From Rugalucina vietnamica (taxonomy: Eukaryota; Mollusca; Bivalvia; Lucinida; Lucinidae): a stretch of 64,000 nucleotides of DNA. The translations under genes and the position numbers were made by a program. Below, piece after piece: positions 59,101-64,000 of this stretch (position 1 is its first letter; every line of letters begins with the position of its first letter). The notes under the pieces were generated by a model. It ran no database searches and was not told where the DNA came from. It saw only the letters and a list, made by a program, of their open reading frames with translations. Location: contig OZ024872.1 of assembly GCA_964017185.1 (NCBI GenBank), positions 41,918,188 through 41,982,187 of the forward strand. Reading direction: 5' to 3'.

Positions 59101-62100
59101 GTAAGTGTTAGGTATATAGCGCAGTAAACCACCCTTGGTGGATGAGCATGCTTTTCCACCGACGGGGTTTGCTGTGGCTCGGCTCGGCTGTACGTTACAA
59201 TAACATATCAGTTCGCATTTTCATGGTGGTTAGGGTGGACTTGACATTGTATTAAAACGACATTTACATTTTACATTTTTTTTGGCGAATTGAACATTTC
59301 AAATTTCTGGGCTATTCCAGAGTATGTTAGCATAGTCAGGTGTTTTAAGATTTGTTGTAAATTATCATAATTGATATATCAAATGTCATAAACGTCACAA
59401 GTCCGATGGTTTGTCTCAAGAGATGTCGTAGTTGCATTTGAATCATAAAGGATTCTACATTGTATATAGCGGGTCCATGAAAAGCAAGGTACAGTACATG
59501 TACCAAACTTGTGTTCAAGTTGAATTCATGGAGGGTAGGTAGGATGATGCATCCGGTTATAACGACAAATGTTTACATGTCTTTGACAGTTGCTAAATAC
59601 CACTTTACTCCTAAATAATCACGCTCGGTTGGTAAAGAAATGGCATCTAATATGAAATAAGGCACCACCTTTGGCGCGACCTCTGCTCCTATTGCGCCAA
59701 TGATTTTAAAAGCTGATAAGTTCCTCATCCTCACCCTGGGGCCCTGCCAGGTGTTTTGCGGATCTGGGGAGAAGGTCATTTATTTTCAGGGACCTGGGGA
59801 GCAAGCATTACTGTAACGTTTGGAGATTTAGGGAGCAGAGGAAAGGGCAATTAGGAAAACAATATTCTTTCAGAGAGCAGGCACTTAAAAGACCCACCGG
59901 TAGGACCTTACCCAGATGATCAGGGACACACAATGGCATGGGCCATAAAATTCTTCAGTTTTTCTTTTTGCACAATTTACAATGATTTCCGTACAACATA
60001 AAGTTCTTCTAGATCTGCATTTTTAGGATAGACCATTCTGAAAAAAGGGAGGTCGTTTTGTTTCATACGAAGCTTCGCCGCTCGGTGCGACAAAGGTCGT
60101 GCACTATGCAGTTAACCGAACGCAACCATGTGACGTCATACTAAGCAAAACTGTGACGTCATGTTGTCATGATCTATATGGAACAAAAACGACAGTCCAC
60201 GACAGATATTCTTGAGTAAGTAGCTTTGTTTAATTCGTTCATTTAGCAGCCGCAGTCGAACAAACAGTTTGTCAACACAATATTTCGAATGTTTCGACGT
60301 GAATAGTTGTTGCTATTCGCTACCCCGAATTCCGGTTCCTACTGACTAAAGATTTTTCATCTAGAACAGAATAGAACAGAACATTTTTACCACGTTCTAC
60401 CATTAGACTCGCACACTCAGCTGATGAGTACAATCTCCATGGAGCGAAACGTCTCTTCACCATTCCGAATGTACTTTCAGCCTCGTGTCCATCCGTAAAA
60501 CAAGATGGCGAAAACAAGTGGTTTTTACACACCGATTGATTTACATAGAATTCCATCGTTAATAAAAAGAAATGCTCACCGACACTTCGCTATTTGATGA
60601 AACACATATTTAAATTTCTATCAATAAAATTTTCTCCTCAAAATTCTGCGTTTTCTCTATCTAACAGATTCATTTTTGAGCTGTTTGTCATCGTGTTCAC
60701 TCGTGTGGGGCCGAACACATATGCCGACGTTTACGGAAACTGGCGTCGAACATTAATTTATTCCAGTTGAAAGGTCAGGATTTGGCCTTGTCCAATGATA
60801 TGCACGTATTTCTACAAATGACGTCAATCAGGTCGGCCATTTTGAATTCGGCGCGCGGCGTTTGACGTCAGCAACACGCGCTGCATTATACTAATTGGTC
60901 AATTAAATATTAATTGACAATTAACTTTCCTTATATGGAAATGGTCGGAAGTCAATTCTCGGCGTAAACATACGAACATATAAGGACGATTTAGTGCACT
61001 GAAAGAATGACAACCAGAAGTTTTTAAACGAGAATAAAACCGCTAAAAACGGACGAAATATGTTGGATTTTTTCTAAAAGCACATTAAACATGTTAGTAA
61101 TGCATTGGTGAAGTGTATTCTTCTTGATTTATCTTGAAAAAGTTGCAATTATCGACACTTCGTTTCACCATTGAAAAGCCAACTGGGATCGCAACGAAGG
61201 GATATGGAACATGTATGTGTAATATAGCGGAGTGAGATCTCGCAACTAGTTCTACCATAAGACTGAGAGCGACGTAGGAGCGTCGCTATTAAAAAAAGGT
61301 TATGGCATAATATGTTCAGGTGATGCATAACTTATGTCTGACTGTATATCATTTACATGTATAGACGCTTTGGTCTATTCAGTGTAGTTTTGTCAGTTTG
61401 CCAGATTTTTAAGGGGTGGGTGTTAAAGGAGTCAATGATATTCGTATACATTATTGGGAAGAACCAATGCAGACCTATGCAATCAAAATAAGGCAGTGGG
61501 ATGCAAATGACTGTTAGTGGTCATCACCACGGATGAGGCGTTTATTTCCTGTTGCCGTGTATTGATTTCGGGGCTTCCGCATTCGGAGAATTTCGCCTGT
61601 GTTGATTGTTCTCCGAGGACAACCGAACAACGGTGTGATAATCGTATTTATTCAAAAAACTTTCTCTCTAGAGAGAGACTATAAATTACGGTGATCAAAT
61701 TCTTCACCGTTCGTCTCTGGCAGTGTTTTTCAACACACCCAATCCATGCTCAAAAATGCTATTCAGAAATAAATCAGACACTCAAAGGAGGAAAATACTT
61801 TTAAATCTTAGAAAGTGTACATTTATGTACTTCATTTTATTATTTTTTTCTTTCAATTTACTCATAAATGTTAGATCTTTTAATCTACCGACAAGTAAAA
61901 CTAAGTCGAGGTCCATAATTATAAATTTGGGTTGACTGGACATCTAATGATCAAACAAATTATTTCATAAAACATATACGCCTTCATTATGAATGATTCC
62001 CCTCTACTTAGTTAAAAAAAAAACTAAAAATAATTTATCAAGCTATAGCTTTTTTAAATACAATTGTATTTTTCCCCGGATTTTCATCCATTAACCTTGA

Positions 62101-63262
62101 CAAATCAAAGACTTACTTTTGATATTCTGTTCGCTCGGTATGAGGAGGTGGGTAGCGGGGGGTAGGAGAAATTCATGGATGTTGTTGTTGTTGGAAGTTG
62201 GTATCACTTCTGGTATAATATCGTAGGTTTCATCGTCAATCGTATGGCGTCCATACTGAAACAGTAACTTAACAATAAAAACTAGTGCAGAAAAAAAGCA
62301 AAATATGCCCCTGCTCTTATTTGTCTGTTAAAACGAAGAATTCTTTAAAACTGAATTTGATTGAAAATGATTCCGTTTATTTCACAGCTTCTTTAAGTAG
62401 GTTATTATGAAATTCAAGATGGCATCCAGGATGGCTGCAAAAACACAAGATTTATTCTAAAGAGAGTCAAGAAACGCGAACTCCACATATGTGCGTCCGT
62501 TTCAAACTATTGAATCAACGTGCACGCTAAATGTTTATTCTAGAAGATGACCCTGACTGGCAGCATATAATTTTCTTGCAACTAATGATCAAAATACAGC
62601 GACTTCTCATGTAATACAGAGAATAACAAAGTGGCTTACCATAAAGTGTAATATTGTGTCATTTTGATGTTTCGTGTGCAATACAAATTTTGTTTCGGGG
62701 CTGTGGTAAAAGCCAAAATTCTGAAACAATGATATAATAGCAGCATTAGGATTATATGACCAAGGCAAACTGGCTTTTTAAACCTTTAGCACTTATATTA
62801 TTTAGGGGAAAATAAGTAATAATGCGCGATTAAGATTACACATATAATTGTAACGATGCATTGAAAAAGCGACAATTCCAAAATAACATAAACTAGAATC
62901 ATTTGTGGTGTTTTAATGTAACTTGCTAACGTAAGCATATCTATAAAATCTTCATTAATAGTAAACATGTAAATGTAACAGAAATATAGTTAACATCATG
63001 ACAGGCAGACAGCACAATGAAAAGGATGAAGGTCTTACATGTCTATTTTCCTCGGTGAAAACATCGGATGGTAAAAATGGGACAGCTTCAAAGAATGATT
63101 CACTAAGGAGGCTAGTGGCAAATTCATCATATGTAACATTGGTAAAGAAACAAGAAGGAGCATCTGAATCGTAAGTCCGTTCAAACTGGGCCGTCAGCTC
63201 GGTGGGGAACCCGTTGTGGTAGCTACCAAACAGGTCGTTTCCTGATCTTATAAATATGGAAA
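38001..63262 (-). CDS. Gene C: secreted ADAM/ADAMTS-like pseudoprotease fused to a giant mucin domain (5' partial)
   Basis: Fifteen exons are visible, each with AG/GT borders and compatible phase: 63039-63262, 62640-62720, 62117-62255, 58131-58230, 57412-57499, 56811-56891, 54750-54901, 54178-54212, 53371-53476, 52791-52943, 51700-51835, 50086-50193, 39482-49028, 38597-38753, 38001-38208. Together they encode about 3,770 residues. A signal-peptide exon is expected above 63262 and is not seen before the window ends. Domain order: propeptide, RRKR site, reprolysin-type domain opening with VIELFIMTDFSTF, ADAMTS-type Cys-rich segment, Ser/Thr/Pro repeats, Cys-rich terminal module. The zinc motif is destroyed, so proteolysis is not expected. 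No thrombospondin type 1 repeat is visible. The exons share phases and sequence with gene A, and the last part matches gene B. The family call is from motifs; the matrix or mucus role is inference. Confidence 0.85.
38597..38753 (-). CDS. Gene C exon 15: Cys-rich terminal module, first half
   Basis: Acceptor tttgttag, donor GTAAGA; phase 1 to 2, 157 nt. It starts ECGCCGGCACDAPCDCNPTR and ends TPDCCPGKIRVST. The same skeleton (CGCCGGC...CC.G..RV.[ST]) is in gene B exon 3 with the same phases. I cannot assign it to a named family. Confidence 0.88.
39232..39467. mobile_element. M1 MITE copy 17, beside the mucin exon donor
   Basis: Ends 14 bp past the 3' border of the giant exon. The in-frame stop reached without splicing (39465) lies inside this MITE. 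Confidence 0.83.
39482..49028 (-). CDS. Gene C exon 14: 9.5 kb mucin-like Ser/Thr/Pro repeat exon
   Basis: A single open exon of 9,547 nt. Acceptor ccatttcag precedes QCTFGVCGEFVPN, which closes the Cys-rich domain. Then come about 13 repeats of 28 residues (SSEIPFSSPQP, then acidic Thr-rich) at 47560-48680. Next are roughly 65-70 repeats of 31 residues (TESSEVPSSGIPSSSPLPSS, then VVTSESTTSQT) at 40690-47560, and finally degenerate SSELPISSPLPSS-type repeats. I see no Cys between the N-terminal CGEF and the final SCVQDFGYVEFDSPG. The exon is assigned to end at donor GTACGT (39481-39476) because gene B has the same VEFxxPG|intron junction. Without splicing the frame would stop at 39465. Dense O-glycosylation is expected from composition. 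Confidence 0.92.
40690..47560 (-). repeat. 93-bp coding minisatellite of the mucin exon
   Basis: Roughly 65-70 units of 93 bp (31 codons), highly similar at DNA level. A longer cassette containing TSGKPGFSLPTTETTQSS recurs four times (near 41340-41500, 43820-43980, 44620-44790, 45980-46140), giving a higher-order arrangement. Confidence 0.92.
47560..48680 (-). repeat. 84-bp coding minisatellite of the mucin exon
   Basis: About 13 units of 28 residues (SSEIPFSSPQPSSEAQ followed by Thr/Glu). The last few units are length variants with TTTEETVQ. Confidence 0.9.
49060..49195. mobile_element. M1 MITE copy 18 (degenerate), beside the mucin exon acceptor
   Basis: AGCCTTTGCATGAGAAAAC start and GGTTTTCTCATGCCGTGTCTC end, core decayed. 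It begins about 30 bp upstream of the giant exon. Confidence 0.7.
49490..50070. repeat. AT-rich minisatellite plus poly(A)
   Basis: Irregular ATAAATCATAAAAATGA-type units of about 17-20 bp, with a 48-nt A-rich run at 49973-50020. Ends at the donor side of gene C exon 13. Confidence 0.85.
50086..50193 (-). CDS. Gene C exon 13: end of Cys-rich segment
   Basis: Acceptor tctgtttcag, donor GTAAGT; phase 0 to 0, 36 codons. TSAVDCQGLDCYDENTDSC and FNTTCNATEGL continue the 'CxxLxC......C......GTxC' series. A 600 bp AT-rich minisatellite abuts its 3' side. Confidence 0.87.
50270..50350. mobile_element. M4 element, short
   Basis: AAATTGTGGGTTCATGTTAAG and CGCCTCGCCTAGGCG hairpin with a poly(T) on one side. 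Confidence 0.5.
50565..50870. mobile_element. M4 element, fullest copy
   Basis: CATCAGGAAAACATGTCCG leader, TATACCCC/GGGGTATAC arms, then ATAGATTGTGGGTA arms around TTAGAACCGCCTCGC with its complement, and TTTTCGTAACG tail. Gene C intron between exons 12 and 13. Confidence 0.68.
51445..51660. mobile_element. M3 element copy 3 (inverted)
   Basis: AATAGCCCCAGATGGGACGC hairpin and ACCCAAATGATAATGATGGG tail, 40 bp from gene C exon 12. A partial copy is at 54040-54130. Confidence 0.65.
51700..51835 (-). CDS. Gene C exon 12: ADAMTS-type disintegrin-like/Cys-rich segment
   Basis: Acceptor acgcttcag, donor GTAAGT; phase 2 to 0, 136 nt. It reads LENNCLTVFDEFF...PTMGERYSVEDQC then QNVFGRTSSKC. This fits the ADAMTS pattern 'CLxD...lpGxxYxxxxQCxxxFGxxsxxC' and is the best evidence for an ADAMTS-like rather than classic ADAM origin. 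Confidence 0.88.
51868..52107. mobile_element. M1 MITE copy 19
   Basis: Core has a 4-nt insertion at the centre (GGTAACAACCGC). Lies 32 bp upstream of the gene C exon 12 acceptor. Confidence 0.82.
52337..52665. mobile_element. M6 element with (TTTG)n head
   Basis: TTTACGTCCCAGTCAACAGC start, then GGTCATGTC, TGCCTCCATTTTATGGGAC, GGGCAGGCTCAGAC and TTGCCTGGAGGCACA blocks. Related copies at 56135-56410, 57275-57400 and 57560-57870; a short piece at 21570-21645 is similar. Perhaps SINE-like; no A/B box seen. Confidence 0.6.
52791..52943 (-). CDS. Gene C exon 11: reprolysin domain, Met-turn and CS motif
   Basis: Acceptor attattttcag, donor GTAGGT; phase 2 to 2, 153 nt. It reads LGADYDTNTACDNSAQYIMS, then PYEYSLCSRESMREYIKG. 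The Met-turn (YIMS) and the xSxCS...xxI motif of ADAM/ADAMTS domains are kept. The third zinc His (GxxHD) is Tyr (GADYD). Confidence 0.9.
52978..53250. repeat. Compound microsatellite (TTC)n(TTG)n(ATT)n(GGT)n
   Basis: About 270 bp of changing trinucleotide motifs and TTTA repeats in the intron between gene C exons 10 and 11. It produces several meaningless homopolymer frames. Confidence 0.93.
53371..53476 (-). CDS. Gene C exon 10: reprolysin domain with degenerate zinc-site helix
   Basis: Acceptor tattcag, donor GTATGT; phase 1 to 2, 106 nt. LLGTPICTSSSTLSSSII fits the 'GxAyvgxiCsxxxs' strand. It ends RYIAQVLALS, where active ADAMs have an xxAHELGHNLG-type helix. The first zinc His is Gln (53385-53387), the catalytic Glu is Val and the second His is Leu. 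Confidence 0.88.
54178..54212 (-). CDS. Gene C exon 9: 35-nt micro-exon
   Basis: Acceptor caatttcag, donor GTAAGT; phase 2 to 1, encoding about 11 residues (LPLVYKGSSVN). The other two frames either contain a stop or break phase with the neighbours. The 44-nt gene A exon at 3835-3878 occupies the same place with the same phases, which is the main support for so short an exon. Confidence 0.78.
54445..54681. mobile_element. M1 MITE copy 20
   Basis: Perfect GCAGTAACTGC core. Gene C, between exons 8 and 9. Confidence 0.83.
54750..54901 (-). CDS. Gene C exon 8: reprolysin domain, LxxFxxYL...DHTIALT segment
   Basis: Acceptor attattttcag, donor GTAGGT; phase 0 to 2, 152 nt. It ends ALANFLISYLNFPVPDHTIA then LT. 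This matches gene A exon 8 (ALADFTTYLQ...VYDHAVGLT) and the common reprolysin pattern 'LxxFxxyxxxxxxxxDhaxLlTg'. Confidence 0.87.
56135..56410. mobile_element. M6 element copy 2
   Basis: TTAGCGTCCCAGTCAACAGC start; the last block GAGAAAATGGTGGGTGTAC is duplicated. Confidence 0.58.
56462..56675. mobile_element. M1 MITE copy 21
   Basis: Half of the palindrome deleted (GCGGTTACATCAGCGCC). Gene C, between exons 7 and 8. Confidence 0.8.
56811..56891 (-). CDS. Gene C exon 7: reprolysin domain, NIRLYLLNTQI strand
   Basis: Acceptor tttctttcag, donor GTAAGC; phase 0 to 0, 27 codons. TDTMFEYMETYSSLNIRLYL corresponds to the helix plus strand of reprolysins that usually reads 'nxvnxiyxxlxIrvxLvgleiw'. 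Confidence 0.88.
57221..57400. mobile_element. (TTTG)n tract plus truncated M6
   Basis: About 54 bp of TTTG repeats followed by TTTAACGTCCCAGTCAAC and a decayed body. The microsatellite sits at the same M6 end as in 52337-52665. Confidence 0.6.
57412..57499 (-). CDS. Gene C exon 6: reprolysin domain
   Basis: Acceptor ctatttcag, donor GTATGT; phase 2 to 0, 88 nt. It reads YNNLPALSDSPASDVSNY then IQNYLESLTRE. Gene A exon 6 ends LIPFYQALARD at the same intron position. Confidence 0.85.
57560..57870. mobile_element. M6 element copy 3
   Basis: GTGCGTCCCAGTAAACAAC start to GGGCGGGGGCCCAGTGC end, about 310 bp, the longest copy here. Confidence 0.58.
58131..58230 (-). CDS. Gene C exon 5: furin-type site and first strand of the reprolysin domain
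   Basis: Acceptor ttttgaacag, donor GTAAGT; phase 1 to 2, 100 nt. It encodes IHHRRKRQESSEATKL and then DNVIELFIMTDFSTFQ. RRKR is a consensus proprotein-convertase site. The segment after it is the usual opening strand of ADAM/ADAMTS catalytic domains (xxVELxIVxDxxxF). Gene A exon 5 (DNIIELLIWGAGDFW) has identical phases. Confidence 0.88.
58291..61344. mobile_element. 3-kb TIR element in gene C intron 4
   Basis: Ends CAGTCAGACATAAGTTAAGC and complement (26 bp, one mismatch), flanked by TA on both sides, so Tc1/mariner-like. It contains the TRIM insertion at 58689. No transposase signature seen in the rest. Frames at 59573-59779 and 60320-60556 (minus) are unrecognised. Confidence 0.65.
58689..59199 (+). 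mobile_element. TRIM: terminal-repeat retrotransposon in miniature, intact
   Basis: Two 203-bp direct repeats (58689-58891 and 58997-59199) appear identical on reading, start TGTAACGGGA and end ACGTTACA. A primer-binding site TGGTGGCAGCGGTGGGAT (58894-58911) is complementary to the 3' end of tRNA-Leu including CCA. A purine-rich tract GGAGGGGGAAG precedes the second repeat. ATAA flanks both sides (4-bp duplication). The 105-bp interior cannot code. Confidence 0.88.
62117..62255 (-). CDS. Gene C exon 4: end of propeptide
   Basis: Acceptor ctgtttcag, donor GTAAGT; phase 0 to 1, 139 nt. It starts YGRHTIDDETYDIIPEV and contains a run of four Asn. The start matches YGAMNRNGEKFYIAPDE of gene A exon 4. 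Confidence 0.85.
62640..62720 (-). CDS. Gene C exon 3: propeptide, NFGFYHSPETKFVLH segment
   Basis: Acceptor gtttcag and donor GTAAGC; phase 0 to 0, 27 codons. NFGFYHSPETKFVLHTKH matches DFSFYHNGEE...FVLHKPETDN of gene A exon 3. This match first showed that the two loci are paralogues. Confidence 0.85.
63039..63262 (-). CDS. Gene C exon 2: propeptide, first part
   Basis: Acceptor cttttcag at 63263-63270 and donor GTAAGA at 63038-63033; phase 1 in, phase 0 out, 224 nt. It reads SIFIRSGNDLFGSYHNGF, later SESFFEAVPFLPSD and ends TEENRH. It aligns with gene A exon 2, which ends LPDDLMTDENEQ in the same phase. An N-glycosylation sequon (NVT) is present. An M1 MITE lies only 14 bp upstream of the acceptor. 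Confidence 0.85.
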
Positions 63263-63276
63263 CTGAAAAGAGAATA

Positions 63277-63512
63277 TGAGCATGTGCGTGAGAAAAACAA
63301 CAATTTGGGTTCCGAACAGGTCCGACACAAACCGGGCTGTACAGTCACTGAAGATGGTTAGAAGCTTGAAATTTCGGATATAAGATGAAGAAGGATTGTA
63401 CTATCCGTTCAGCGAAAACAAAGGCGCTGATCAGCTTCGCAGTTACTGCGAAGCTGATCTGCGCCTTTGTTTTCGCATATGCAAATTGTAGGTTTTCGCA
63501 TGCGGCGGCTCA
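63277..63512. mobile_element. M1 MITE copy 22
   Basis: Its end lies 13 bp beyond the AG of the gene C exon 2 acceptor, so branch-point and pyrimidine-tract sequence must be partly MITE-derived. Confidence 0.82.
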
Positions 63513-64000
63513 ATATAAGATGCGTTTAAGTTGGAGGAATAGAAAATTGATGACAGTTGTAAATGTCGTTGTCATTTCGCTGCTTTACATGCTGCTGCTT
63601 TACATCTAGCTGAGCTGCTCGACAAGCTGCTCGACAAAATGCATTTAAAGAAATAAAATGCTAAATGCTTTCTTTACATGCAGTGCCGTAGTGTCATCAT
63701 CGCTAAATTATGAAAATATGTAGACAATTGTAATTCAATTGACAATTATTTATTATCATAATCGTCATCAATTTTTATAATTTTTATGGCCCTTAACGTG
63801 CCTATAGCTCATGTTGAATATATGCCCGAGGCAACATTTTATGTCCGTCCGCATTTATGAAGCGCATACGGGGCCGATACGTAACAAAATGTACATGTAT
63901 GCCATGGCAAATTTATGCACGTGCAAATTGCATGTCATAAACATCACGCGCATGTCTGACATTCACCAGTCTAAGATGTAAACCGGTGGAAGAAAAAAAA
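63513..64000. other. Unassigned sequence at window end
   Basis: Expected to be intron 1 of gene C. No donor-flanked signal-peptide exon was found on the minus strand. A short AGCTGCTCGACA repeat at 63610 is the only local structure. Confidence 0.4.

Overview
Eukaryotic (metazoan) genomic DNA: AT-rich, with GT-AG introns, dense miniature transposons, a tRNA-derived SINE and microsatellites, and no prokaryotic operon structure. Several repeats (a GENKGADQL-reading palindromic MITE; elements ending in a GGACGACGGACG tract plus a CTCAGGTGAGCTAA hairpin end; a Penelope-like reverse transcriptase) are, from memory, typical of marine invertebrate and especially bivalve genomes. A mollusc, probably a bivalve, is my best guess; the species is not determined.

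Genes. All real coding sequence I can support lies on the minus strand and belongs to one tandem family of three secreted-protein genes, here called A, B and C. None is visible as a long ORF except one giant exon; I rebuilt them exon by exon from splice sites, phase and mutual homology. Gene C (38001-63262, 5' end outside the window) has a propeptide, an RRKR furin-type site, an ADAM/ADAMTS-like (reprolysin, metzincin) domain and an ADAMTS-type Cys-rich region. These are followed by a single 9.5 kb exon encoding about 3,150 residues of Ser/Thr/Pro mucin-like repeats, and by a Cys-rich C-terminal module. Gene A (1261-11803, 3' end outside the window) has a signal peptide, propeptide, RIRR site and reprolysin domain. 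Its ten visible introns are in the same phases as those of gene C (nine compared directly within both genes). Gene B (20409-26057) is complete: a 202-residue protein made only of a signal peptide, a short linker and the same C-terminal module that ends gene C.

The most interesting point is that both reprolysin domains have lost the zinc site. HExxHxxGxxHD reads QVLALSLGADYD in C and QAIAFSMGITND in A. The furin-type site, the Met-turn and, in C, the ADAMTS-like cysteine framework are kept. The array therefore looks like secreted pseudoproteases, one fused to a giant mucin, plus a stand-alone terminal module. A role in an extracellular or mucus-like matrix is inference.

Repeats. Introns and intergenic DNA are packed with mobile elements. 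There are about 22 copies of a ~237 bp palindromic MITE (family M1), other fold-back families (M2, M3, M4, M6), nested Tc1-like elements and two PIF/Harbinger-like elements with TWA target duplications. Also present are a Penelope-like remnant, Helitron-like tandem elements and a structurally intact 511 bp TRIM retroelement with apparently identical LTRs and an 18-nt tRNA-Leu primer site. Intergenic spans 11804-20408 and 26058-38000 hold only repeats and unrecognised sequence.
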